From NCBI RefSeq assembly GCF_001746295.1, contig NZ_MJAH01000017.1, positions 1-64,000 on the forward strand: a DNA stretch of 64,000 bases, read 5' to 3'. Positions 9,289 through 18,626 of the stretch are shown here, one piece after another; within the stretch, counting starts at the first letter, position 1, and every line of letters begins with the position of its first letter. A program made the position numbers and the translations under genes. Source of the stretch: Streptomyces sp. LUP47B (GTDB lineage: Bacteria; Actinomycetota; Actinomycetes; Streptomycetales; Streptomycetaceae). The notes beneath the pieces are model-generated. The model ran no database searches, was not told the DNA's origin, and saw only the letters and a program-made list of their open reading frames with translations.

Positions 9289-9792
9289 ATGACCACGCTG
9301 CAATCCGATGTGCGACGCCGCCGTGCAGTCGCCGCCGCCGGCCTCGTTTCCGCCGGACTGCTCGTCCTGTCGGCCTGCGACAAGCCGACGCCGCGCGTCA
9401 CCGTCACGGTCGGTTCGACCTCGGTGAGCTCCGAGGCCGTCTGCTACGACGACGGCAACGACCTCGGCCAGGCCAAGGCCGCCAAGTGCGCCCTCAAGAA
9501 GGGCGACGCCAAGACGATCAAGGTCAAGCAGAGCGAGACCCTGCGCGTCGGCGTCGACCAGAAGATCGCGGACACCGGCTGGGCCCTGTGGATCAACGGC
9601 CAGCAGATGACCTACGTCTACAAGAAGTCGTACTACGCCTTCGACGGCGTCGACCTCTTCGCCCAGCAGCAGGGCCAGGCCCCGCAGAAGACCCTGTACA
9701 TCAGCATCGTCGAGCAGGACAAGACGACCTCGGGCCAGAGCAAGGACTACAAGGGCGTGTGGAACTTCAAGCTGGAGAACTCCGACTACTGA
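9289..9792 (+). CDS. DUF2771 lipoprotein
   Basis: 167 aa with an N-terminal signal peptide (RRR followed by a hydrophobic core) ending in the lipobox LVLSAC, so the mature protein should be lipid-anchored at the outer face of the membrane. The rest matches the DUF2771 pattern, with Cys pair CYDDGN...AKCALKKGD, a WALWINGQQMTYVYKKSYYA segment and TLYISIVEQD near the end. Function unknown. It lies between the MFS gene and mqnB, 19 bases before mqnB, so it may be co-transcribed with it. Confidence 0.85.
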   Translation: MTTLQSDVRRRRAVAAAGLVSAGLLVLSACDKPTPRVTVTVGSTSVSSEAVCYDDGNDLGQAKAAKCALKKGDAKTIKVKQSETLRVGVDQKIADTGWALWINGQQMTYVYKKSYYAFDGVDLFAQQQGQAPQKTLYISIVEQDKTTSGQSKDYKGVWNFKLENSDY

Positions 9793-9811
9793 TCCGTCGG
9801 AGCCGTAGCTG

Positions 9812-10477
9812 ATGCGCATCCTCGTGGCCACCGCCGTCCCGGTCGAACGGGACGCGGTGGCGCGCGCGTTCGAGGGCACGGCATCGTCCGTCGACGTCGT
9901 CGCCGTGGGGGTCGGGCCCGCTCTCGCCGCCGCCCGCACCGCCACCGCGCTCACCATGGCCGGCGTGGAGGGTGCTCCCTACGGCCTCGTCGTCTCCGCC
10001 GGGATCGCCGGCGGGTTCCTGCCGCACGCGCCACTCGGGTCGCTCGTCGTCGCCGACGAGATCACCGCGGCCGACCTCGGGGCGGAGACCGCCGAGGGGT
10101 TCGTGCCGGTGACCGAGCTGGGGTTCGGGGTCGTCACCCACCGTCCGCCCGAAACACTCGTACGGGCCGCCGTGGCCGCGACCGGCGGCCGGGCCGGAGC
10201 CGTGCTCACCGTCTCCACGGTGACCGGTACGGCCGCCCGCGCGACCGCGCTGAGAGAACGCCATCCCACCGCCCTCGCCGAGGCCATGGAGGGCTTCGGG
10301 GTCGCCGAGGCGGCCGGGGCGCACGGGGTGCCCGTGCTGGAGATCCGCGCCGTCTCCAACCCGGTCGGTCCGCGCGACCGGGCCGCCTGGCGGATCGGCG
10401 ACGCGCTCGCGGCCCTGACCGAGGGGTTCGGGAAGCTGACGCCCGTACTGGAGGGTTGGAAACACCATGACGACTGA
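9812..10477 (+). CDS. mqnB: Futalosine hydrolase
   Basis: 221 aa, PNP/UDP-phosphorylase-like fold: MRILVATAVPVERDAV at the N-terminus, GVGPALAAARTA, SAGIAGGF, and AMEGFGVAEAA near residue 155, which carries the nucleoside-binding Met-Glu pair. Futalosine hydrolase releases hypoxanthine from futalosine to give dehypoxanthine futalosine in the alternative menaquinone pathway of Streptomyces. The ATG of mqnD lies inside its last codons (11-bp overlap), so the two steps are translationally coupled. Confidence 0.93.
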   Translation: MRILVATAVPVERDAVARAFEGTASSVDVVAVGVGPALAAARTATALTMAGVEGAPYGLVVSAGIAGGFLPHAPLGSLVVADEITAADLGAETAEGFVPVTELGFGVVTHRPPETLVRAAVAATGGRAGAVLTVSTVTGTAARATALRERHPTALAEAMEGFGVAEAAGAHGVPVLEIRAVSNPVGPRDRAAWRIGDALAALTEGFGKLTPVLEGWKHHDD

Positions 10478-11315
10478 GCCGCTGCAGATCGCGTACTCCC
10501 CCTGCCCCAACGACACGTTCGTCTTCGACGCGCTGGCCCACGGCCGGGTGCCGGGGGCGCCTTCGCTGGACGTGACCTTCGCCGACATCGACATCACCAA
10601 CGGGATGGCGGAGCGCGGTGAGTTCGATGTGCTGAAGGTGTCGTACGCCGTGCTGCCGTACGTCCTGGACGAGTACGTGCTGCTGCCCTGCGGGGGTGCG
10701 CTGGGGCGGGGGTGCGGGCCGCTGGTGCTGACGCGGGAGGCGGACGTGGACCTGGCCGGCCGTACCGTCGCCGTGCCGTCCGAGAGGTCGACGGCGTATC
10801 TGCTGTTCCGGCTGTGGGCGGCGGACGTCGTCGAGGGCGGGGTCGGGGAGATCGTCGTGATGCCGTTCCACGAGATCATGCCGGCCGTGCGGGACGGTCG
10901 GGTGGACGCGGGGCTCGTCATTCACGAGGCGCGCTTCACGTATCAGAACTACGGACTGCACAAGCTCGCGGACATGGGCGAGCACTGGGAGTCGACGACG
11001 GGGCTGCCGATTCCGTTGGGCGCGATCATCGCCAAGCGCGCCCTCGGTGCCGGAAGGCTGAAGTCGCTCGCGGAGTCCATCCGTACGTCCGTGCGGGCCG
11101 CTTGGGACGAGCCCGAGATTTCCCGGCCTTATGTCATGGAACACGCGCAGGAGATGGATCCCGCCGTCGCCGATCAGCACATTGGTTTGTACGTCAACGA
11201 GTTCACCGCGGACCTCGGGGAAGACGGATATGCGGCGATTCGAGGGCTGCTGACCCGGGCGGCCGCGGAAGGTCTTGTGCCCGCTTTGGGGCCGGACGCG
11301 TTGTCGTTCATCTGA
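10467..11315 (+). CDS. mqnD: 1,4-dihydroxy-6-naphthoate synthase
   Basis: 282 aa. It has the MqnD/MqnA periplasmic-binding-like fold: IAYSPCPNDTFVFDALAHG at the N-terminus, DVLKVSYAVLPY (about residues 52-63), GCGPLVL, and DAGLVIHEARFTYQNYGL with the conserved His near residue 153. It converts cyclic dehypoxanthine futalosine to 1,4-dihydroxy-6-naphthoate. The 3' end overlaps the convergent membrane-protein gene by 8 bases. mqnA and mqnC are not in this window, consistent with the scattered mqn genes of streptomycetes. Confidence 0.93.
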   Translation: MTTEPLQIAYSPCPNDTFVFDALAHGRVPGAPSLDVTFADIDITNGMAERGEFDVLKVSYAVLPYVLDEYVLLPCGGALGRGCGPLVLTREADVDLAGRTVAVPSERSTAYLLFRLWAADVVEGGVGEIVVMPFHEIMPAVRDGRVDAGLVIHEARFTYQNYGLHKLADMGEHWESTTGLPIPLGAIIAKRALGAGRLKSLAESIRTSVRAAWDEPEISRPYVMEHAQEMDPAVADQHIGLYVNEFTADLGEDGYAAIRGLLTRAAAEGLVPALGPDALSFI

Positions 11316-11766
11316 TGCGTCCCTGCGGGGCGCTCGGCCATTGAGCCAGTTTCAGCATTCCCAGCACCCGGTGGATCAGGAAGCCGGCGAGCGGCAGTTC
11401 CACGCACACCGCCAATGCCGCCGACCACCAGACATCCGGGCTGCCCAGGGCCAGCGACACGTCGAACCACGCGTCGCAGACCAGCAGGGCACCCGTCGAC
11501 ACGGCCGCCACCACGACCCCGCGGTGGCGGCGCCAGCCGAGCAGGGCCGTGGCGGCCATCGCCAGCAGGAGCAGCACGTCGAAGCCCACCCACGTGGTGC
11601 GCCACTGGCGGACCGTGTAGCCGCTGGGCAGCGTGAACGCCAGCAGGATCGTCCACGGGACGAGGCCCACGGCGCAGACCGTGAGCAGTTCCAGGGTGTG
11701 GCGCCGCTGCCGCCGGATGCGCTCCAGCAGCTGTGGGGACGGCGCCTCGGCCCGTGTCTCGCTCAT
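11308..11766 (-). CDS. Four-helix integral membrane protein, unknown function
   Basis: 152 aa with four hydrophobic segments (about residues 27-50, 62-80, 85-105, 112-135), a short charged N-terminus, and an early R-x2-R-R-H motif. Its ATG overlaps the stop of the upstream cold-shock-domain gene (TAATG), so it is translationally coupled to it. The pairing of a membrane protein with a CspB-type gene recurs in actinobacteria as far as I recall. No function can be assigned. Confidence 0.8.
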   Translation of the reverse strand: MSETRAEAPSPQLLERIRRQRRHTLELLTVCAVGLVPWTILLAFTLPSGYTVRQWRTTWVGFDVLLLLAMAATALLGWRRHRGVVVAAVSTGALLVCDAWFDVSLALGSPDVWWSAALAVCVELPLAGFLIHRVLGMLKLAQWPSAPQGRIR

Positions 11767-12149
11767 TACACGTCGAGTTGGTCGGCGACCGCTCGCAGGA
11801 GACCGGCGATCTTGCTGCCCGCCGCCTTGTCGGGGTAGCGGCCGCGCTCCAGCATCGGTGTGATGTTCTCCAGAAGGGTCGTCAGGTCCTGGACGATGGA
11901 GGCCAGTTCGTCCGGCTTCTTGCGGGTCGCCGCCGCGACGGAGGGGGTCGGGTCGAGGATGGCCACCGAAAGGGCCTGGTCACCGCGCTGCCCGGCGACC
12001 ACTCCGAACTCCACCCGCTGTCCGGGCTTCAGCGTCTCGACTCCGGCAGGGAGGACCGAGGAATGGACGAAGACGTCACCGCCGTCGTCGCGGGAGAGAA
12101 AGCCGAAACCCTTCTCACCGTTGAACCATTTGACCTTGCCGGTGGGCAT
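11766..12149 (-). CDS. Cold-shock-domain protein with C-terminal extension
   Basis: 127 aa. Residues 1-65 are a cold-shock domain with both RNP motifs: KWFNGEKGFGFLSRD (RNP1) and DVFVHSSVL (RNP2). The domain is followed by an ~60-aa helical tail (ELASIVQDLTTLLENITPML...) absent from the short 67-aa cold-shock proteins, which resembles the longer actinobacterial CspB type. The start at ATG 12149 is chosen because MPTGKVKWFNG is the canonical domain start; the upstream in-frame extension is Ser/Arg-rich and unlike the family. Coupled to the downstream membrane gene by a TAATG overlap. Confidence 0.88.
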   Translation of the reverse strand: MPTGKVKWFNGEKGFGFLSRDDGGDVFVHSSVLPAGVETLKPGQRVEFGVVAGQRGDQALSVAILDPTPSVAAATRKKPDELASIVQDLTTLLENITPMLERGRYPDKAAGSKIAGLLRAVADQLDV

Positions 12150-12313
12150 GTCTGTCCTCGTCCTCGTACTCGTCGGAAAACTGCTTGCGGAAACGGCTCT
12201 TGATAGCACTTGGGCGGGTCGTCGGGACCCGCCGGTACCAAGGCTAATGGTCTTCAGGCCGGTGACAAGACGTCGCCCGGTTGTTCCTTCGCGCAGGGAA
12301 CTACCCTGGTCCG

Positions 12314-12562
12314 GTGCGTGACAAAACCCAACCGAATTCCGCCGCTCCCGGTGACCGACTGATCCGTGCCGGAGCCATCGTCTTCTTCATCGGTGCGGTG
12401 GCCACTCTGGTCACCGTGGCCCCGTTCCTGCTCGGAACGACGCCTTTTCCGACGTACATGTTCGGATTGAGCATGCTCATGGCCGTCGGGTTCGTGGTCG
12501 CCGGTGCGGGCGTACTGCAATCGGTCGCGGCGGGAAGGCGTCAGGCGCGGGCCGGCAGATAG
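12314..12562 (+). CDS. Small two-helix membrane protein
   Basis: 82 aa from GTG 12314 (MRDKTQPNSAAPGDRL) with two transmembrane segments (about residues 18-40 and 46-68) and a basic C-terminal tail (AAGRRQARAGR). The 3' end overlaps the convergent HAD gene by 22 bases. Divergent from the cold-shock operon. Unknown function. Confidence 0.7.
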   Translation: MRDKTQPNSAAPGDRLIRAGAIVFFIGAVATLVTVAPFLLGTTPFPTYMFGLSMLMAVGFVVAGAGVLQSVAAGRRQARAGR

Positions 12563-13185
12563 CCCGGACGGTAGTCCGAAAACCACCCCGGGAACTCGGT
12601 GAGGTCCGCGAGGACGACATCGGCTCCGGCCTCGCTCAGTTCCTCGGCGGTGCACGGGCCGGTGGGCACCGCGACGGAGAGCGCCTCGGCGATCCGCGCC
12701 CCGCGCACGTCGCCGGTGTGGTCGCCGACGTACACCTGCGCGCCGTGCTCGCGCAGCGCCACGCCCTTCTGCTCGGCCCACAGGTTGCCGATCACCGCGT
12801 CCGGCTCCAGGCCCAGGTGCTCCATGTGCAGCTTGGCGTTGGGCTCCCACTTGGCCGTCACGACGATCGCCCGCCCGCCGGCCGCCTGTACGGCGCCTAT
12901 GGCCTCGCGGGCGCCGGGCATCGCCAAGGTGCCGGTGATGGCGTACGACGGGTAGAGCTCGCGGTACAGGCCCGACATCGCCGGGATGCGGTCCGCCGGG
13001 AACCAGTACGCCATCTCCTCCTCCAGCGGAGGCCCGAGCCGCGTGACCACCAGGTCGGCGTCGACGTACGTCCCCGTCCGCTCCGACAGCTCCACCCAGC
13101 AGGCGTGGATGCCGGGGCGGGAGTCGATGAGCGTCATGTCGAGGTCGAAGCCGACGGTCGGGGCGGTGATGCTTGTAGAGGCCAT
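12541..13185 (-). CDS. HAD-family hydrolase (phosphatase)
   Basis: 214 aa. HAD motif I is GFDLDMTLID (nucleophile Asp and acid/base Asp), motif II VVTAK, and motif IV YVGDHTGD. The cap between motif I and II is helical, as in phosphoglycolate phosphatase-like members. Two ATGs lie 9 bases apart (13194 and 13185); MASTSITAPTVGFDLD is preferred because it leaves the shorter leader, but the other cannot be excluded. Substrate unknown. Confidence 0.85.
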   Translation of the reverse strand: MASTSITAPTVGFDLDMTLIDSRPGIHACWVELSERTGTYVDADLVVTRLGPPLEEEMAYWFPADRIPAMSGLYRELYPSYAITGTLAMPGAREAIGAVQAAGGRAIVVTAKWEPNAKLHMEHLGLEPDAVIGNLWAEQKGVALREHGAQVYVGDHTGDVRGARIAEALSVAVPTGPCTAEELSEAGADVVLADLTEFPGWFSDYRPGYLPARA

Positions 13186-13237
13186 ATGGGCCATTGTGCC
13201 CGGGCGGCGGGGCGCGCAGACACCGGATTTCCGGGGC

Positions 13238-14290
13238 CTACCGCTGCCGCTGCGAGCGCCACACCAGGAACAGCGCCGACGCCACGGCCGCGCCCCGCAC
13301 CACCCAGGGCCAGGTCTCGGCGATCGCGTCGTTCATGTGGCCCTGGGCGATGGGCTCGCCCCAGCGGCCCTCGTTCCTGCCCCACAGCCAGACGAGCCCC
13401 GCGGTGAGCGAGAGGCCGGGCAGGAACACGACGGCCCATTTGGTCTCGGTGTCGGTCAGCCGGCGCGAGGCCCAGGCGATGAGCCAGCCGACGACCAGGA
13501 CGAGCAGGTTGCCGAGCACGGCACCGGCGGCGAGCAGGGCGGCGGCGAGCAGGAGGAGGGGGTTGCTCCAGCCTCCGCCTCCGGAGCCCACGGCCCGGGA
13601 GAAGGGGCGCCGGCGGACGGGGGCGGCCTCGACGACCGGTTCCGCGGTGACCTTCTTCGGCCTCCACCAGGCCGTACGGGTCCGCACCACCGGCGCCTGC
13701 GTCACCTGCTCCACGGCCGGCGGGGGCTCGGGTTTCTTCTCCTCCTTGGGCGGCGGGGGCCTCAGCAGCTCCGGGATCTCCACTCCGCCCACGAAACCCG
13801 GCACGCTGTCGCCGACACCGAAGGGACTGCTGTCCACCCGCCACCAGTCGGGCTGCGCCGCGCTGTCGCCGAGCTCGTCCAGGCCGGCCAGATGGGGCCC
13901 CTGGGACGTGTCGCGGTCGGCGGCCGGGGCGGGCTGCGGCGGGGTCCCGGGGCGCGGCCGGGGGACGACCTTGCGCAGGCCCTTGGGCCGCTCGGTCTCC
14001 TCGGTCTCCCGGTCCCGCTGTACGGGCATGGAGACGACCGGCGTCTGCGGGGCACTGCCCGCCGTGCCTCCGGCGGCGGTGACCACCTCGTCGGGGCTGC
14101 CCAGCCTGGCGATGATCCGGCGGACGGCGGCGGGCGAGTCCACGGTGACCTTGGCGCGCCGCCGGTCGATCTCGTTGCGCAGCTCCGAGACGAGTCTCAT
14201 CCGGGTGGACGACGGCAACTGGCGCTGCTGCGCGACGTCTCCGACGCGGCTCAGATACTCGTAGACGACCTGGTCGCTCTCGATACCCAC
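13238..14290 (-). CDS. HAAS-like domain membrane protein with proline-rich linker
   Basis: 350 aa. The first ~70 residues (VVYEYLSRVGDVAQQ...LRNEIDRRR...RLGSPDEVV) look like the small helical HAAS domain often found in sensor or anti-sigma-like membrane proteins. A long Pro/Arg/Glu-rich linker (about 75-225) follows, then four transmembrane helices in the last 120 residues. GTG start at 14290 has a strong GGAGGGGA ribosome site 8 bases upstream. Divergent from the XPB-partner gene. Function unknown. Confidence 0.75.
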   Translation of the reverse strand: MGIESDQVVYEYLSRVGDVAQQRQLPSSTRMRLVSELRNEIDRRRAKVTVDSPAAVRRIIARLGSPDEVVTAAGGTAGSAPQTPVVSMPVQRDRETEETERPKGLRKVVPRPRPGTPPQPAPAADRDTSQGPHLAGLDELGDSAAQPDWWRVDSSPFGVGDSVPGFVGGVEIPELLRPPPPKEEKKPEPPPAVEQVTQAPVVRTRTAWWRPKKVTAEPVVEAAPVRRRPFSRAVGSGGGGWSNPLLLLAAALLAAGAVLGNLLVLVVGWLIAWASRRLTDTETKWAVVFLPGLSLTAGLVWLWGRNEGRWGEPIAQGHMNDAIAETWPWVVRGAAVASALFLVWRSQRQR

Positions 14291-14423
14291 GAAGTCCCCT
14301 CCGGGGTTGGTGCGTTGGCTCCCCTGTGGGACGAAACTAGCGCACCGCCCCCGGGGACGCGCACCCCCGCCGACCGCACCTGCTCGGTCCTGCCGCCGGA
14401 GGCAACCCGCTACCGTTGGTCGG

Positions 14424-16943
14424 ATGAGCAACCCGGCCGTACCGCCGCGCTCCCTCGCGGAAGCGCTCCGGGCCAGGGACGACGCCTCCCTGGCCGCGCT
14501 TCTGCGTGCCCGCCCCGACCTCATCACGCCCGTTCCCACGGACCTGACCCAGCTCGCGACCCGGGCCGGGACGCGGGCGTCGGTGGTGCGGGCGCTGGAG
14601 CGGCTGGACCGTTTCGCGCTGCAGACGGCGGAGGCGCTGGCCGTGGCCGCGGACCCGGCGCCGTACGAGGAACTGCGGGCGCTGCTGACCGGTGACGGCG
14701 GCGACCCGGCCGTCTCGGCGGCGCTGCCCCGCGCCCTTGCGACCCTGCGGGAACAGGCGCTGGTGTGGGGGGACGACGACCGGCTGCGGCTGGTGCGCAC
14801 CGCCCGTGAGTTGCTCGCGCCCTCGCCGCAGCATCCGTCGCCCACCGGGCTCGGGCCGACCGTGCAGGAGGCCACGGCGGGGATGTCGCCGGGCCGCATC
14901 CAGGACATCGTGACGGCGACGGGGCTCGGCTCGACCCATGACGCGGTGTCGGCGGTGGCGTCGCTGACGGCCCTGTTCAAGGACCGCAAGCGGATGTCCG
15001 CGCTGCTCGCCGGGCTCCCGGAGGAGTCGCGGGAGGTGCTCACCAGGCTGGTGTGGGGCCCGCCGTACGGCCAGGTCACCGCCGATCCGGCGGCCCATCT
15101 GCGGCGCCTGCTGGACCTGGGGCTGCTGGTGCCGACGGCGCCCGGGACGGTCGTCCTGCCGCGGGAGGTGGCCCTGCATCTGCGTGGCGGCCGTGCGCAC
15201 CGCGCGGTGGAGCCGCTGCCGCCGGCCGTGGAGCCCGCGGCGACACACAGTCCACAGGTTGTGGACGCGACGGCGGCCGGGCAGGCGTACACCGCGCTCG
15301 CGACCGTCGAGGAGCTGCTGAAGGACTGGGACGAGGGCGGGCCCGCGGTGCTGCGGGCGGGCGGCCTCAGCGTCCGCGACCTCAAGCGCACGGCCGTCGC
15401 CCTGGACGTGGCGGAACCGGTCGCCGCGTTCTGGGTCGAGCTGGCGTACGCGGCGGGCCTGCTCGCCTCCGACGGCGAGGCGGACGAACGGTACGCGGCG
15501 ACCCCGGCCCACGACGAATGGCTGGAGCAGCCCGCGGCACAGCGCTGGGCCCGCCTGGCCGAGGCGTGGCTGGCGGCGACACGGGTGTCCGGCCTGGTGG
15601 GCGGCCGGGACGCGAAGGAACGCGCGCTGTCGACGCTGGGCCCGGGACTCGACCGCAGCGCGGCGCCAGAGGTACGGCACCGGGTGCTGACGCTGCTGGC
15701 GGGGCTCCCGGAAGGCGCGTCGCCGTCGAAGGAGTCGGTGCTGGCCCGGCTGCGCTGGGAACGTCCGCTGCGGGGACCGCAGCGCGAGGACGACCTGCGG
15801 TCACGGCTCGCCGAGTGGACGCTGGCGGAGGCGGAGCTGCTGGGAGTGACGGGACGCGGGGCGCTGTCGGGGCACGGGCGGGCGTTGCTCGGCGCGACCA
15901 GGAAGACGCCGGACCAGGTGCCGCAGGGCCCCGGCGACAAGCTGCCCGTGCACCATCGCCCCACCGTCGCGGAACCCCTCTCCCCCGCCGAGCAGGCCAC
16001 CGCGTCCGCCACGGCCGCCCGGCTGCTCGCGCCGCTGCTGCCCGAGCCGCTGGACCACGTCCTGCTGCAGGCCGACCTGACCGCGGTGGCCCCCGGTCCG
16101 TTGCAGCGGTCGTTGGCCGAGGTGCTCGACGTGCTGGCCGACGTGGAGTCGAAGGGCGGGGCGACGGTCTACCGCTTCACCCCCGGCTCGGTACGCCGTG
16201 CTCTGGACGCCGGCCAGTCCGCCTCCGACCTGCACGCCTTCCTCGCCGCGCACGCGCGGACGCCGGTGCCGCAGCCGCTGACGTACCTCATCGACGACGT
16301 GGCGCGCAGGCACGGCCACCTCAGGATCGGCGCGGCCTCCGCCTACGTGCGCTGCGACGACGACGCCGTCCTCAACGAGATCCTCGCCGACAAGCGCGCC
16401 GCGGGCCTGCGCCTGCGCCGTCTGGCCCCGACCGTGCTGGCCGCGCAGGCCGACCCGGCGGCACTGCTGGACGGCCTGCGCGCGATGGGCTTCGCCCCGG
16501 CCGCCGAGTCCGCGGAGGGCGACGTCCTGATCACCCGCGCCCACGCCCACCGCACCCCGCCCCGCACGGCCCCCGAACCCGTCCCGGACGGCCCCCCGGT
16601 CCCCGACGCGACGCTCCTGTCGGCCGCGATCCGGGCGATCCGGGCCGGTGACCTGGCCTCGACGACCCCGCGCAGACAGACCGACCAGCCCCTGCCCGGC
16701 ACCGGCGAGCTCCCCCGCACCAACTCCGCCGAGACCCTCGCCACCATGCAGGCCGCCGTCCTGACCGGCGAGGCCCTGTGGATCGGTTACGTCAACGCCG
16801 AGGGCGCCGCCAGCCAACGCCTCATCGCCCCCGTCCGCGTCGAGGGCGGCTTCGTGACGGCCTACGACCACACCGCGGACGAGGTCCGCACGTATCCGCT
16901 GCACCGGGTGACCGGGGTGGCGGAGCTGGCGGACGAGGCGTAG
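14424..16943 (+). CDS. XPB/Ssl2 N-terminal-domain (helicase C-terminal-like) protein
   Basis: 839 aa. Residues about 545-650 (LLQADLTAVAPGPL...RFTPGSVRRALDAG) match the XPB/Ssl2 N-terminal domain found in actinobacterial proteins annotated helicase C-terminal-domain. There are no Walker motifs, so it is not itself a helicase. The last ~60 residues (LWIGYVNAEGAASQRLIAPV and HTADEVRTYPLHRVTG) look like a WYL-type ligand/nucleic-acid-binding module. The XPB helicase is 1.7 kb downstream on the same strand; in M. tuberculosis, as I recall, the two homologues are adjacent (Rv0862c/Rv0861c). A partner or regulator of XPB is a reasonable inference. Confidence 0.82.
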   Translation: MSNPAVPPRSLAEALRARDDASLAALLRARPDLITPVPTDLTQLATRAGTRASVVRALERLDRFALQTAEALAVAADPAPYEELRALLTGDGGDPAVSAALPRALATLREQALVWGDDDRLRLVRTARELLAPSPQHPSPTGLGPTVQEATAGMSPGRIQDIVTATGLGSTHDAVSAVASLTALFKDRKRMSALLAGLPEESREVLTRLVWGPPYGQVTADPAAHLRRLLDLGLLVPTAPGTVVLPREVALHLRGGRAHRAVEPLPPAVEPAATHSPQVVDATAAGQAYTALATVEELLKDWDEGGPAVLRAGGLSVRDLKRTAVALDVAEPVAAFWVELAYAAGLLASDGEADERYAATPAHDEWLEQPAAQRWARLAEAWLAATRVSGLVGGRDAKERALSTLGPGLDRSAAPEVRHRVLTLLAGLPEGASPSKESVLARLRWERPLRGPQREDDLRSRLAEWTLAEAELLGVTGRGALSGHGRALLGATRKTPDQVPQGPGDKLPVHHRPTVAEPLSPAEQATASATAARLLAPLLPEPLDHVLLQADLTAVAPGPLQRSLAEVLDVLADVESKGGATVYRFTPGSVRRALDAGQSASDLHAFLAAHARTPVPQPLTYLIDDVARRHGHLRIGAASAYVRCDDDAVLNEILADKRAAGLRLRRLAPTVLAAQADPAALLDGLRAMGFAPAAESAEGDVLITRAHAHRTPPRTAPEPVPDGPPVPDATLLSAAIRAIRAGDLASTTPRRQTDQPLPGTGELPRTNSAETLATMQAAVLTGEALWIGYVNAEGAASQRLIAPVRVEGGFVTAYDHTADEVRTYPLHRVTGVAELADEA

Positions 16944-17042
16944 GGCTCGAAACCGGCGCTTCCGAGACCGGGCGGAGGGGAAACGCTCTCTTGGACAGGA
17001 CCGCGTGTTCGCGCATCCGGTGTCTTCGGCGAAGGGGCTTTC

Positions 17043-17942
17043 ATGGCAACGACGATCCGCAGGGCGGTCATCCCCGCGGCGGGGCTGGGATCCCGCCTCC
17101 TGCCCCTGACGAAGGCGATCCCCAAGGAGATGCTGCCGGTCGGCGACAAGCCGGTCATCGAGCACACCGTGCGGGAACTGGTGGCGTCCGGCATCACCGA
17201 CATCACCATCGTCGTCTCCGGCGGCAAGGGCCTGATCCAGGACCACTTCCGCCCCAATCCGACCCTCGTCGCGCAGCTGCGGACGGACGGCAAGACGGCC
17301 TACGCGGACGCCGTGGAGGAGGTCGGCGAGCTCTCCCGGCTCGGGCACATCACCTACCTCGACCAGCACGGCCCGTACGGCAACGGCACTCCCGTCCTCA
17401 ACGCCGCGCGCAACATCGGCGACGAGCCGGTCCTGGTCCTGTGGCCGGACGACGTCTTCGTGGCCGACGTCCCGCGCGCCCAGCAGCTGATCCGCGCCTA
17501 CGAGGCGACCAGCTGCCCGGTCCTCGCCCTGCTGCCGATGGACCCGGCCGACTCGCAGCGCTACGGCGTGCCCCGGGTCAAGGAGGACCTCGGCGACGGG
17601 CTGCTGCGCATCACCGGCCTGGTCGAGAAGCCGAAGCCGCAGGACGCGCCCTCCGCCTACGCGGCCATCGGCGGCTATGTCATCACCCCCGGCATCATCG
17701 AGGAGCTGCGCCGCCAGACGGAGCGCTGGTACGAGCACCGGACGGGCGAGATCTACCTGACGGACGCCATCAACGCCTACGCGAGCAGCAAGGCCGTCTA
17801 CGGCCAGGTCATCCAGGGTCGCTGGTACGACACCGGCAATCCGCTGGCCTACCTCACCGCCCAGTTCGCCCACGCACTCGCCGACCCGGAGTACGGCCCC
17901 CATCTGCGCCGGCTGGCCGAGCTCACCGAGGACCGGCCCTGA
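17043..17942 (+). CDS. galU: UTP--glucose-1-phosphate uridylyltransferase (GalU-type)
   Basis: 299 aa nucleotidyltransferase. The N-terminal signature AVIPAAGLGSRLLPLTKAIP followed by KEMLPVGDKP, the YGNGTPVLNAA segment, LWPDDVF metal-binding Asp pair, GLVEKP and GGYVITP all fit GalU. It makes UDP-glucose, which OtsA and GpgS (both in this window) use as donor. It sits between the two XPB-related genes, 100 bases after the first, with a weak GAAGGGG site before ATG. A dTDP-glucose or related specificity cannot be excluded by eye. Confidence 0.85.
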   Translation: MATTIRRAVIPAAGLGSRLLPLTKAIPKEMLPVGDKPVIEHTVRELVASGITDITIVVSGGKGLIQDHFRPNPTLVAQLRTDGKTAYADAVEEVGELSRLGHITYLDQHGPYGNGTPVLNAARNIGDEPVLVLWPDDVFVADVPRAQQLIRAYEATSCPVLALLPMDPADSQRYGVPRVKEDLGDGLLRITGLVEKPKPQDAPSAYAAIGGYVITPGIIEELRRQTERWYEHRTGEIYLTDAINAYASSKAVYGQVIQGRWYDTGNPLAYLTAQFAHALADPEYGPHLRRLAELTEDRP

Positions 17943-17945
17943 CGG

Positions 17946-18500
17946 TCAGCAGTCCACGACGGCGGCGCCCGCGGGCAGGCCGAAGTGGGTGCGGGCCGCG
18001 GCCTCCAGGGCGCCGGAGGACATCGAGTCCTGCGCGAGCGAGGCACCGACGATCCCGAAGTGGTCCCTCGTCCATCGGGCGTTCCCGGCGCCGTCGGGGG
18101 CCTCCTCCCGGGACACGATCCGGTAGCCGCCCGCGGCCGCGTCGTCCCGCTCCAGCCGCACCACCTGCGGGACCTGCCCGGCGCTGCACTCCACCAGGGT
18201 GTCGTCGTGCACGCCGTACTCCACGCACAGCGTGGTGACGTCCGCCCGCACGGCGGCCCCTTGCTCCTGGAGACCGAGCGCCTCCGCCCGGCAGAACCAG
18301 CGTGCCTTGAGGGCGGGCAACGTCTCGCCGTAACCGCTGCCCCGCGCCTCGGACGTGAGGCCGGCCTCGATCACCGGCCGGACCTCGCCCCACAGCCGCG
18401 TGTCGACCTCGGCCCCCGGCCACATCACGTAGGCACCCGTCGCCACCAGCACCACGACGGCTCCCCCGCCGACCACCCATCTGCCCGCAGACATCCCCAT
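17946..18500 (-). CDS. Membrane-anchored or secreted protein of unknown function
   Basis: 184 aa. The N-terminus MGMSAGRW followed by a hydrophobic run (VVGGGAVVVLVATGAYVMW) is a signal anchor or signal peptide. The mature part has four Cys (FCRAE, LCVEYG, VECSAG and a final VVDC), possibly forming disulfides. Starts at 18500 and 18494 are both possible. Convergent with galU, with 3 bases between the stops. Confidence 0.7.
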   Translation of the reverse strand: MGMSAGRWVVGGGAVVVLVATGAYVMWPGAEVDTRLWGEVRPVIEAGLTSEARGSGYGETLPALKARWFCRAEALGLQEQGAAVRADVTTLCVEYGVHDDTLVECSAGQVPQVVRLERDDAAAGGYRIVSREEAPDGAGNARWTRDHFGIVGASLAQDSMSSGALEAAARTHFGLPAGAAVVDC

Positions 18501-18626
18501 ACGCCCTCCCCGCCCCGCTCCCGTCAGGAAAGACACACGAGCGGGGGCCGGGGTTGCACGCCGCCGAGCTCCCCTGATCGTCCCTGGGTGAGGCACACTG
18601 GACGTTTGGCCCGTGCGGAAGGATGC